Part shown: piece after piece, positions 49,639-57,616 of the stretch
Layout of the letters: each line of letters begins with the position of its first letter
Numbering within the stretch: the first letter of the stretch is position 1
NCBI RefSeq assembly: GCF_030317105.1
Contig: NZ_JASZYG010000006.1
Location: 248,001-312,000, forward strand
Length of the DNA stretch: 64,000 bases
Origin: Variovorax brevis
Lineage (GTDB): Bacteria; Pseudomonadota; Gammaproteobacteria; Burkholderiales; Burkholderiaceae_C
Reading direction: 5' to 3'
Notes under the pieces: model-generated
The model's database searches: none
What the model was told of the DNA's origin: nothing
Seen by the model: the letters and a program-made list of their open reading frames with translations, nothing else
Translations under genes and position numbers: made by a program

Positions 49639-50310
49639 TCATCGAATGATGGCGATCTTCTTGTGCAACATCTTGACCAGGTAGGACAGCGTGTAGCAAA
49701 GGATGAAGTAGACGACCGCGGCCAGCAAATAAGACTCCACCGGACGGCCGAAATTCTTGCCCGCCGTCTCGAAGCCCTTGAGCAGGTCATAGGCGCCAAT
49801 CGCATACACCAGCGAAGTGTCCTGGAACAGGATGATGGTCTGCGTCAGCAGCACCGGCAGCATGTTGCGAAACGCCTGCGGCAGGATCACCAGCTTCATC
49901 TGCTGGCCGTAGGTCATGCCCATCGCCTGCCCCGCGTAGACCTGCCCGCGCGGAATCGACTGGATGCCCGCCCGCATGATCTCGCTGAAGTAGGCCGCCT
50001 CGAATGCCACGAAGGTGATGATGGCCGACACCTCCGCGCCAATCGGCCGGCCGATGATGAAGGGCACCAGCAGGAAGAAGCCCAAAATCACCATCACCAG
50101 CGGAATGCTGCGCATGCCGTTGACGTAGATGGCGGCCGGCATGTCCAACCACTTCTTGCCCGACAGGCGCATCAGCGCCAGGATCGTGCCGAAGAGCACG
50201 CCGCCCAGCGTTGCGACCACCGTCAGGAACACGCTGAAGTAAAAGCCCTTCAGGATGAAGGCGCTGACGACGTCCCAGTTGTAGAACGTGAAGTCGAGAT
50301 TGAGGTTCAT
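49639..50310 (-). CDS. gltK: Glutamate/aspartate ABC importer permease (GltK)
   Basis: The 223-residue membrane protein has about five helices and the EAA loop FEAAYFSEIMRAGIQSIPRGQ (about 117-137) that contacts GltL. It starts two bases after the gltJ stop and is followed by gltL after 46 bases. The pattern of two different permeases (gltJ and gltK) matches the Glt system. Confidence 0.94.
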   Translation of the reverse strand: MNLNLDFTFYNWDVVSAFILKGFYFSVFLTVVATLGGVLFGTILALMRLSGKKWLDMPAAIYVNGMRSIPLVMVILGFFLLVPFIIGRPIGAEVSAIITFVAFEAAYFSEIMRAGIQSIPRGQVYAGQAMGMTYGQQMKLVILPQAFRNMLPVLLTQTIILFQDTSLVYAIGAYDLLKGFETAGKNFGRPVESYLLAAVVYFILCYTLSYLVKMLHKKIAIIR

Positions 50311-50311
50311 G

Positions 50312-51067
50312 TCAGTGGCCTCCCATTCCGCCAGCAGCCACGAAGCCCGGCACGCGCACCTTCTTCTCGATGTAGGCCATGATCCGGTTGATCACCATGG
50401 CCGAGAAGATGTAGAGCAGCACCACGCCGATGTAGATTTCCATGTTGCGCGCCGTCTCCTCGCCAGCCTGCAGGTAGAACTGCGTGAGTTCGGCAATCGA
50501 CACCGCAAACGCCACCGACGAATTCTTGAAGATGTTCATCGATTCGCTGGTGAGCGGCGGCAGGATGATGCGGTAGGCCATCGGCAGGATGACGTAGCGG
50601 TAGTACTGCAGCGTCGTGAAGCCCACCGCCATGCCCGCGTAGCGCTGGCCCTTGGGCAGCGCCTGGATGCCCGAGCGAAGTTGCTCGGCAATACGCGCCG
50701 AAGTGAAGAGCCCGAGCGCAATGACCACCAGCACGAAGGGCGGAAAGTCGCGCATCACCGGGAAGATGGCGGGCACCACGTGGTACCAGAGAAAAATCTG
50801 CACCAGCAGCGGCACGTTCCGGAAAATTTCCACCCACACGTTGCCCAGGCGCACGAGCCAGGGGCTGTCGGGCAGCGTTCGGATGATGCCGATGAGCGAA
50901 CCCACGATCAGGGCGATCGCCAGTGCGCACAGCGACACCGACACCGTCCAGCCCCAGGCCGACATCATCCAGTTGAGATAGGTGTAGGTGCCGCCGGAGC
51001 CAAAGCAGCCCGGCACCAGGTCACCGTCGATCGTGTCTTTGCAGAAAACCTGCCAATCCCATGCCAT
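50312..51067 (-). CDS. gltJ: Glutamate/aspartate ABC importer permease (GltJ)
   Basis: The 251-residue membrane protein has the inserted Gly-rich segment VPGCFGSGGTYTYLNWM of the GltJ group, about five helices and the EAA loop ARIAEQLRSGIQALPKGQ. The ATG at 51067 was chosen because GGAG follows the hairpin upstream and it gives the family N-terminus (MAWDWQVF); a longer reading would include the hairpin at 51107. It lies 87 bases after gltI. Confidence 0.93.
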   Translation of the reverse strand: MAWDWQVFCKDTIDGDLVPGCFGSGGTYTYLNWMMSAWGWTVSVSLCALAIALIVGSLIGIIRTLPDSPWLVRLGNVWVEIFRNVPLLVQIFLWYHVVPAIFPVMRDFPPFVLVVIALGLFTSARIAEQLRSGIQALPKGQRYAGMAVGFTTLQYYRYVILPMAYRIILPPLTSESMNIFKNSSVAFAVSIAELTQFYLQAGEETARNMEIYIGVVLLYIFSAMVINRIMAYIEKKVRVPGFVAAGGMGGH

Positions 51068-51106
51068 GGGCGACTCCTCGCGATTTGTTGTGTTGTTGTC
51101 GATAAA

Positions 51107-51138
51107 ACAAACGCCCGCCACAAGGGGCGGGCGTTTGT
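51107..51138 (-). terminator. Intercistronic hairpin between gltI and gltJ
   Basis: A perfect 13-base stem, ACAAACGCCCGCC paired with GGCGGGCGTTTGT around an ACAAGG loop, lies between the binding-protein and permease genes. On the minus strand TTTTATC follows. Such hairpins in importer operons are known to reduce permease expression relative to the binding protein by partial termination or mRNA stabilisation. Confidence 0.75.
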
Positions 51139-51154
51139 CGTTCATCCATGCGGA

Positions 51155-52051
51155 TTATTTCTTGACGTAGTCTTCCATCGGCTTGTTGTTCGGAGAGGCC
51201 CAAGCCGCCTTGGTGGCATCCGACAACGGCAGGTTGAGCGCTTGGTTGGTCGGCGGGATCGGCTGCATGAACCACTTGTCATACAGCTTGGCCAGCGAGC
51301 CGTCCTTGATCTGGCGTGCGATGGAGTCGTCCACGGCCTTCTTGAAGGCAGCGTCGTCCTTGCGCAGCATGCAGGCGATGGGTTCGACCGACAGTTCCGG
51401 GCCGACGAGCTTGAAGCCCTTGGGATCCTTGGCCTTGGAAATGTTGGCCGCCAGGATGGAGCCATCCATCACGAAAGCGTCGGCGCGGCCCGACTCGAGC
51501 AGCAGGAAGCTGTCGGCGTGGTCCTTGCCCATGACTTCCTTGAAGTCGATGCCCTGGGCGCGCTCGTTCTTGCGCAGCGTCTGGACCGAGGTGGTGCCGG
51601 TGGTGGTCGCCACGGTCTTACCGTTCAGGTCCTTCAGGTCCTTGATGCCCGAGTCGGCCTTGACGGCGATGCGCACCACTTCCACATAGGTGGTGTAGGC
51701 GAAGTCGACGTCCTTCTGGCGCGTGGCGTTGTTGGTGGTCGAGCCGCACTCGAGGTCCACGGTGCCGTTTTGCACCAGCGGAATGCGGTTTTGCGAAGTC
51801 ACCGGGGTGTAGGTGATGGCGAGCTTCTTGCCGGCGGTCTTCGACAGGTCGTCGATGATGCGTTCAGCCATCTCGGTGTGGAAACCGGCGTACTTGCCGT
51901 TGCCCAGCGTGAAAGAGAGCGCGGAGGAGTCACGCACCCCGAGGCTGATGGCTCCACTGGCCTTGATCTTGGCCAGCGTGTCGGTGGCTTGCGCGAACGC
52001 GCCGCCAGCGGCGAGCGCTGCGATGGCCAGTGCAAAAACTTGCTTCTTCAT
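51155..52051 (-). CDS. gltI: Glutamate/aspartate periplasmic binding protein (GltI)
   Basis: The 298-residue periplasmic protein captures acidic amino acids for the GltJKL importer. It has a signal peptide (about 1-20, ending AFA), then SGAISLGVRDSSALSF, the family's QNRIPLVQNGTVDLECGSTTNN segment with the ligand-contacting Arg and Thr residues, and KDHADSFLLLESGRADAFVMD. Family members include Asp/Glu specific GltI. It is first in the operon; aspartase lies just upstream on the same strand, which fits aspartate use. Confidence 0.94.
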   Translation of the reverse strand: MKKQVFALAIAALAAGGAFAQATDTLAKIKASGAISLGVRDSSALSFTLGNGKYAGFHTEMAERIIDDLSKTAGKKLAITYTPVTSQNRIPLVQNGTVDLECGSTTNNATRQKDVDFAYTTYVEVVRIAVKADSGIKDLKDLNGKTVATTTGTTSVQTLRKNERAQGIDFKEVMGKDHADSFLLLESGRADAFVMDGSILAANISKAKDPKGFKLVGPELSVEPIACMLRKDDAAFKKAVDDSIARQIKDGSLAKLYDKWFMQPIPPTNQALNLPLSDATKAAWASPNNKPMEDYVKK

Positions 52052-52157
52052 GCGAAAACTCCTGAATTAACTAACAGAAACCAATCCCAAATTCTAATCA
52101 CCCGCTTTATTGGGGCGTCTTAGGGCCAATACGGTGCATTTAGCCTCATTCGGCAAA

Positions 52158-52172
52158 CCCTCTTCAAGAGGG
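52158..52172 (-). terminator. Small hairpin after aspA, possible weak terminator
   Basis: CCCTCTT and AAGAGGG pair around one base, followed on the minus strand by TTTG, in the gap between aspA and gltI. It is short, so the strength is uncertain. Confidence 0.4.
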
Positions 52173-52217
52173 CGCGCCCGAACAGGGCACTTTGCCCGCA
52201 CCGCCTTGTATCAACTC

Positions 52218-53669
52218 TTAAGCAGCCTTTGTGCCTGAGGGCACGGCCGCAGGGTGCACAGGTGCGGACAATCGCACGGGTTGCGTCAGTTTCTCGGGAA
52301 CGAGCAAAGCTTCCATTTCGGCGCGGGTCATGATGCCCAGCGCCTCGGCCACCTCGTCGATCGGACCGCCGGTGGCCAGCGCGGTCTTGGCGATGAGCGC
52401 GGCCTTCTCGTAGCCGATGAGCGGATTGAGCGCAGTGACCAGCGTGACCGACTCGCGCACCCGCTTCGCCAGGAATTCGCGATTGGCCTCGATGCCTTCG
52501 ATGCAGTTCTTCTGCAGCGTGACGCAGGCGCGGCTCAGGTGCTGGATGCTCTTGAACACGCTCCACCCCATGATCGGCTCGAAGGCATTGAGTTGCAGTT
52601 GCCCCGCCTCGGATGCCATCGTCACGGTGACGTCGTTGCCGATGACTTCGAAGGCCACCTGGTTCATCACTTCCGGAATCACCGGGTTGACCTTGCCCGG
52701 CATGATCGACGAGCCGGCCTGCCGCGCCGGCAAGCGGATTTCGCCAAAGCCCGCCTGCGGCCCGCTGGACAGCAGGCGCAGGTCGTTGCAGGTCTTGCTG
52801 AGCTTGGTCGCCACGCGCTTGAGCACGCCCGACAGTTGCACGAAAGCCCCCGTGTCCTGCGTCGCCTCGATCAAATTGGCGGCCTGCTTGAGCGGCACGC
52901 CGGTTTGCTCAGCCAGGTATTGGCACGCGAGGTTGGCGTAGCCGTGCGGCGCGTTGATGCCGGTGCCGATGGCCGTTGCGCCCAGGTTGATTTCCTCGAT
53001 GAGCGAGCGCGCCTCACGCAGCCGCGCTTCGTCTTCCTCGATCATCACGGCGTAGGTCAGGAACTCCTGGCCGAGTGTCATGGGCACGGCGTCCTGCAAC
53101 TGGGTGCGTCCGATCTTCAGGATGTCGCGAAACTCCAGCGCCTTCACCTCGAAGCTGCCACGCAGATTGGCCATCGACTCGAGCAGCCGGCCGATGGCGA
53201 ACCACAGCGCCAGCCGCACGGCCGTCGGATAGACGTCATTCGTGCTCTGCGATGCATTGACGTGGTCGTTGGGGTGCAGGATGTCGTAGCTCGCCTTGGG
53301 ATGCCCCATCTTCTCGAGCGCGAGGTTGCAGATGACCTCGTTGGCGTTCATGTTGGTCGACGTGCCCGCCCCACCCTGGATGACGTCGACGACGAATTCG
53401 TCGAGCAGCTTGCCTTCGATCAGGTCGTCGCACGCCGCCATGATCGCGTCCGCGCGTTCGCGGCTGATGGCACCGAGATCGGCGTTCGCCCGTGTCGCCG
53501 CCTTCTTGACGAAAGCCAGCGCGCGAACAAGATCGGGCATGGCGGAGATGCGCGTGCCGGAAATCGGAAAGTTCTCGACGGCACGGGCGGTGTGAACACC
53601 CCAATACGCGACCGCCGGGATCTTGCGTTCCCCGAGAAAGTCGTGCTCGATCCTGAAGTGGGATTCCAT
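52218..53669 (-). CDS. aspA: Aspartate ammonia-lyase (aspartase)
   Basis: Aspartase splits L-aspartate to fumarate and ammonia. The 483-residue protein carries the superfamily blocks GGAGTSTNMNANEV (about 98-111), HPNDHVNASQSTNDVYPTA, GRTQLQDAVPMTLGQE, and the mobile loop GSSIMPGKVNPVIPEVMNQ with the catalytic serine; the VIPEVMNQ context is aspartase-like rather than fumarase-like. The gene lies upstream of the gltIJKL importer on the same strand, giving a coherent uptake-and-degradation unit. A terminator-like hairpin sits only about 15 bases before its start. Confidence 0.92.
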   Translation of the reverse strand: MESHFRIEHDFLGERKIPAVAYWGVHTARAVENFPISGTRISAMPDLVRALAFVKKAATRANADLGAISRERADAIMAACDDLIEGKLLDEFVVDVIQGGAGTSTNMNANEVICNLALEKMGHPKASYDILHPNDHVNASQSTNDVYPTAVRLALWFAIGRLLESMANLRGSFEVKALEFRDILKIGRTQLQDAVPMTLGQEFLTYAVMIEEDEARLREARSLIEEINLGATAIGTGINAPHGYANLACQYLAEQTGVPLKQAANLIEATQDTGAFVQLSGVLKRVATKLSKTCNDLRLLSSGPQAGFGEIRLPARQAGSSIMPGKVNPVIPEVMNQVAFEVIGNDVTVTMASEAGQLQLNAFEPIMGWSVFKSIQHLSRACVTLQKNCIEGIEANREFLAKRVRESVTLVTALNPLIGYEKAALIAKTALATGGPIDEVAEALGIMTRAEMEALLVPEKLTQPVRLSAPVHPAAVPSGTKAA

Positions 53670-53683
53670 GGCGCTCTCCAGCT

Positions 53684-53711
53684 AAAAAAATGCACGCCAC
53701 GTGGCGTGCAT
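53684..53711 (-). terminator. Terminator hairpin directly in front of aspA
   Basis: A perfect 22-base palindrome (53690-53711, ATGCACGCCAC with its complement) is followed on the minus strand by a run of seven T residues and then the aspA ribosome binding site. It is a textbook rho-independent terminator located about 15 bases before the aspA ATG, on the transcribed side. Confidence 0.85.
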
Positions 53712-53828
53712 GAAGAGATTGCGTGACAGCGAAACTGCCGCAACTGTATGCCTCAAGTGCCCGGCAATCCAATGCTGTTTGTAAGCGTCGTTATGCACAT
53801 GACTCATAGTTTGTGCAGCGCACAAAAA

Positions 53829-54815
53829 TCAGGCCGTGGGTTGCGTCGAGACCAGATAGGACCACAGCGCATCGACCGAGTTTTTCGACGCAGCGCCTGC
53901 GTCCGCAGTCGCCCTGCCCGCAGACCGGGCACCCTTGCCGCCGCTGGCCTCGGCGGGCCGCTCCCGGTAGGCGCGGATTTCCATCGTGGCTTCCAGTGCA
54001 TGCGCCGATCCCGGCGGCAAGGCGCTCACCAGCTTGCGGGCACGGCCTTCCTTGCGCACCGCGCTTTGCGGCAGAAAGGCGATGCCGTGGCCTTCCAGCG
54101 CCATCGCTTTCAGGCCTTCTGCCATGTCGGTTTCGTACACGCGGTCCAGGTGCATGGGCACCGGCGAGTCCTTGAGGATCTGATCGACGATGCGGCTCAG
54201 GTAGGCGCCGGGCGCATAGCCCAGATACGGCAGCGGTTGGCCGGGGCGGCCCGGAAGCTGGTAGCGCGCGGAGCCGTCCGGCTCGGCGCGCACCCACGGC
54301 GCCACCACTTCCTGCCCGAGCGTGACCATTTCATAGCGTGTTGAGTCCAGCTCCAGCGGCAAGGAAGGATGGTGATATGCAATGAGCAGGTCGCAACCTC
54401 CTTCGACCAGTCGCGTCACGGCGTCGTGCACGTTGAGCGCGATCAGCCGGCTTTTCATCGGGCCGAAGTGCTCGCGCAGGCTCGTGGCCCACAAGGGAAA
54501 AAAGGTGAAGGCCAACGTGTGGGGCACCGCAAACTCGATCACGTCCTGCCCGGCCGTCGTGTGGCCGCGCAGCATGGCGCGCGCGCTTTGCAGGCCTTGC
54601 AGCATTTCGATGGCCTGCCCGTAAAGGGTCTGGCCCGCGGGCGTGAGCCGCGTGGGGTACGAACTGCGGTCGACGAGGTCGGTGCCAGCCCAGGCTTCCA
54701 GCGCCTGGATGCGACGGGAAAATGCGGGCTGCGTCACATGGCGAAGCGCGGCCGAACGGCTGAAACTGCGCGTCTCCGCAAGGCTGACGAAATCTTCGAG
54801 CCACTTGGTTTCCAT
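53829..54815 (-). CDS. LysR-family regulator, HypT/YjiE-like
   Basis: The 328-residue protein begins METKWLEDFVSLAETRSFSR and VTQPAFSRRIQALE, matching the HypT (YjiE) subgroup, which responds to hypochlorite in E. coli. The effector domain follows (about 95-300), and the C-terminus is an Ala/Gly/Lys-rich tail (about 285-315) not typical of the group. The ATG at 54815 was chosen for the family beginning. It is divergent from an amidase gene and is followed, after a terminator hairpin, by aspA, so it may control aspA or the amidase; the inducer is unknown. Confidence 0.85.
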   Translation of the reverse strand: METKWLEDFVSLAETRSFSRSAALRHVTQPAFSRRIQALEAWAGTDLVDRSSYPTRLTPAGQTLYGQAIEMLQGLQSARAMLRGHTTAGQDVIEFAVPHTLAFTFFPLWATSLREHFGPMKSRLIALNVHDAVTRLVEGGCDLLIAYHHPSLPLELDSTRYEMVTLGQEVVAPWVRAEPDGSARYQLPGRPGQPLPYLGYAPGAYLSRIVDQILKDSPVPMHLDRVYETDMAEGLKAMALEGHGIAFLPQSAVRKEGRARKLVSALPPGSAHALEATMEIRAYRERPAEASGGKGARSAGRATADAGAASKNSVDALWSYLVSTQPTA

Positions 54816-54918
54816 GCGCCGGATTATGTCCACGCGATCCGGGGTTCAATCTTGCTGCATTGCCGCAAAGGCAGGCTGCGACATACTGGCCGCCCCTCAA
54901 GACCCAAGTCGTACTGCG

Positions 54919-56373
54919 ATGTCGAACGCCGATCTCCTCGAACTCCACGCCACCGAGCTTGCCCGCCGCATCGCCGCGCGCCAGGTGTCGTGTCTTGAAC
55001 TGATGCAGGCCACGCTGGCGCGCATCGATGCGCTCAACCCGCGCTTCAACGCCATCGTTTCCATGCGCGATGCGGATGCCTGCCTTTCTGACGCACGCGA
55101 GCGCGACGCGCAGTTGGCCCGCGGCGAACGCATGGGCTGGATGCACGGCTTTCCGCTGGCCGTGAAAGACCTGAGCCACGCCGCGGGCCTGCCTACTTCC
55201 ATGGGTTCGCCCCTGGCGCCCAAGACCCCCGCACGCACCGACAGCCTGCACGTCGCCCGCGCCCGCGCCGCCGGCGCCATCGTGATCGGCAAGACCACCA
55301 CGCCTGAATTCGGGCTGGGCTCCCACACCTACAACAACGTGTTCGGCATCACGCGCAACGCTTGGGACCCGGGCAAGAGCGCGGGCGGCAGCAGTGGCGG
55401 TGCGGCCGTCGCGCTGGCGCTCGTCATGCTGCCGGTGGCGGACGGCAGCGACATGATGGGGTCGCTGCGCAACCCGGCCGCGTTCAACAACGTCATCGGC
55501 ATGCGCCCCTCGCGCGGCCGGGTGCCGGGCGCGCCGGAAGACGATCTGTTCTTCCAGCAACTGGGCACCGAAGGCCCGATGGCGCGCACCGTCGAGGACG
55601 CCGGGCGGCTGCTGTGCGTGCAGGCCGGCTTTGACCCGCGCGTGCCACTCTCGATGACGGACGCCCTGCCCTCGCCTGACGACTTGCAACTGGACGGCGA
55701 CGCGAAAGGCCTTCGCATCGGCTGGCTGGGCAGCATCTGGCCCGACTTGCCGCTGGAGCCCGGCGTGCGGGAACTGTGCGAATCGGCGCTGGAGACCTTT
55801 CGCACCATCGGTTGCGAGGTCGAAGCCTGCGTGCTCGACGTGCCGCGCGAGCAGAACTGGACGGCGTGGCTGCGCCTGCGGCAACTGCTCGTGAGCGGCA
55901 AGCTCGGCGCCCTGAATGCGGATCCCGCGCTGCGCGGGCGCATCAAGCCCGAGGCGCTCTGGGAAATCGAGCAGGGCGGGCATCTGGACGCAGGCAAGCT
56001 GTACGAGGCGTCGATCTTCCGCTCCAACGTTTTTCGCGCCTTCGCGCGCCTGTTCGAGCGCTTCGATTTCGTCGTCGCGCCCACGGCGCAGGTGTTTCCC
56101 TTCGATGCCGAACTGCACTGGCCGGCGCAGGTGGCCGGCGTGCCAAGTGACACCTATCACCGCTGGATGGAGATCGTCTCGCCCTTCACGCTGGCCGGCT
56201 TGCCGACGCTCAATGTGCGCGCCGGTTTTGGCGCGACGGGACTGCCCATGGGCCTGCAATTGGCCGGGCCGGTGAACGCCGACCTTGCCGTGCTGCGCGT
56301 GGGCCATGCGTACGACCAAGCCTGCCCATGGAGCGCACTGCGGCCGCCGGCACTGGAGCAGGTTCGGTCATGA
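54919..56373 (+). CDS. Amidase signature family enzyme
   Basis: The 484-residue protein has the amidase-signature catalytic set: AVKDL (Lys at about 83), GKSAGGSSGGAAVALAL with the two Ser of the Ser-cisSer-Lys triad (about 155-171), and GMRPSRGRVPG downstream. The family includes GatA-like and aryl or aliphatic amidases; the substrate is not evident. The ATG at 54919 was chosen because the in-frame upstream part lies within the LysR gene. It converges with the M20 gene and is divergent from the HypT-like regulator. Confidence 0.88.
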   Translation: MSNADLLELHATELARRIAARQVSCLELMQATLARIDALNPRFNAIVSMRDADACLSDARERDAQLARGERMGWMHGFPLAVKDLSHAAGLPTSMGSPLAPKTPARTDSLHVARARAAGAIVIGKTTTPEFGLGSHTYNNVFGITRNAWDPGKSAGGSSGGAAVALALVMLPVADGSDMMGSLRNPAAFNNVIGMRPSRGRVPGAPEDDLFFQQLGTEGPMARTVEDAGRLLCVQAGFDPRVPLSMTDALPSPDDLQLDGDAKGLRIGWLGSIWPDLPLEPGVRELCESALETFRTIGCEVEACVLDVPREQNWTAWLRLRQLLVSGKLGALNADPALRGRIKPEALWEIEQGGHLDAGKLYEASIFRSNVFRAFARLFERFDFVVAPTAQVFPFDAELHWPAQVAGVPSDTYHRWMEIVSPFTLAGLPTLNVRAGFGATGLPMGLQLAGPVNADLAVLRVGHAYDQACPWSALRPPALEQVRS

Positions 56374-56380
56374 CCAGCCG

Positions 56381-57565
56381 TCAAGTCAAGTAGGTCTCCG
56401 CCAGCATCGACCAGTAGGCCGCGCCCAACGGCAGGTTGCTGTCGTTGAAGTCGTAGGCCTGGTTGTGCACCATGCATGCGCCGTGTTCGTCGCCGCGGCC
56501 GTTGCCGATCATCAGGTAGGCGCCGGGGCAGCGCTCGAGCATGAAGGCAAAGTCCTCGCTGCCGGTCGATGCCATGCCTTGCGGCTCGACGTGCGCATCG
56601 CCCACCAGCGCGCGCCCGATGCTGCGTGCAAACTCGGTTTCCTCCGGCGTGTTGACCAGCACGGCGTAGCCGCGCCGGAAATCGATCTCCGCCCGAACGC
56701 CAAAGCATTCCGCCTGACCGATCACGATCGACTTGAGCCGCTGCTCCAGATGGATTCGCATCTCGCGCGTCAGGGCGCGCATGCTGATTTCCATGGTCAG
56801 CGTTTGCGGAATCACGTTGTTGGCCTTGCCGGCATGGATCGCGCCCACCGAGACGATCGCCGCCTGCTGCGGATCGGCGTTGCGTGAAACGATGGTCTGC
56901 AGCGCCATGATGATGCTGGCCGCCGCCACGATCGGGTCGCGACACAGGTGCGGCATGGCGCCATGGCCGCCGATGCCGGTGAGGGTCACCGTCGCGTAGT
57001 CCGAAGACGCCATCGCCGCACCCTCGCGAAACACGAAGTCGCCCTGCCGGCGACCGGGCATGTTGTGCATGGCGTAGACGCTGTCGCAGGGATATTTTTC
57101 GAAGAGCCCGTCATCGATCATGCGCAGCGCGCCGCCCATGCCCTCTTCGGCGGGCTGGAAGATCAGGTTGAGGGTGCCCGAGAACTCGCCTTCTTCCGCA
57201 AGGTACTTGGCGGCGCCCAGAAGCATGGCCACGTGCCCGTCATGGCCGCAGGCGTGCATGATGCCGGGGCGCCGGCTGCTGTAGGCCAGCCCCGTCTTCT
57301 CCTCGATGGGCAAGGCATCCATGTCTGCACGGATGCCGATGCGCTTCTTGCCCCTGCCGCGCTGGAGCCGGCCCACGACACCCGTGCCGCCAATCCCCCG
57401 CTCCACCTCGTAGCCCCAAGCCGTCAGCCGTTGCGAGACCAGCGCGCTGGTCTCGTGCTCTTCAAAGCCGAGTTCCGGGTTTTGGTGGATGGTGTGTCTC
57501 ACCGTTAAAAACTCCGGGGCGTGCTGGTGCATGTACCGCAGGTACTGCGCGGCGCTCTTGGGCAT
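56381..57565 (-). CDS. M20-family amidohydrolase (HipO-like)
   Basis: M20 amidohydrolases remove acyl or aminoacyl groups from amino acids; hippurate hydrolase and IAA-amino-acid hydrolases are relatives. The 394-residue protein has HQNPELGFEEHETSALV, the metal site RADMDALPIEEKTGL and HACGHDGHVAMLL, QPAEEGMGGA, and the GSEDFAFM segment near the end, with all metal ligands present. It lies just below an M81 peptidase on the same strand, and converges with the amidase after only 7 bases. Confidence 0.92.
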   Translation of the reverse strand: MPKSAAQYLRYMHQHAPEFLTVRHTIHQNPELGFEEHETSALVSQRLTAWGYEVERGIGGTGVVGRLQRGRGKKRIGIRADMDALPIEEKTGLAYSSRRPGIMHACGHDGHVAMLLGAAKYLAEEGEFSGTLNLIFQPAEEGMGGALRMIDDGLFEKYPCDSVYAMHNMPGRRQGDFVFREGAAMASSDYATVTLTGIGGHGAMPHLCRDPIVAAASIIMALQTIVSRNADPQQAAIVSVGAIHAGKANNVIPQTLTMEISMRALTREMRIHLEQRLKSIVIGQAECFGVRAEIDFRRGYAVLVNTPEETEFARSIGRALVGDAHVEPQGMASTGSEDFAFMLERCPGAYLMIGNGRGDEHGACMVHNQAYDFNDSNLPLGAAYWSMLAETYLT

Positions 57566-57616
57566 GAACTCCTCCTGACTCTTGTTTTATGGTGGGATCG
57601 CGAAAGTCTCGAGGGC

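Noticed and set aside
54331..56319. Minus-strand open frame of 662 codons antisense to the amidase
   Set aside because: The amidase signature lies in the plus frame; the long minus frame has no family match and is a shadow.
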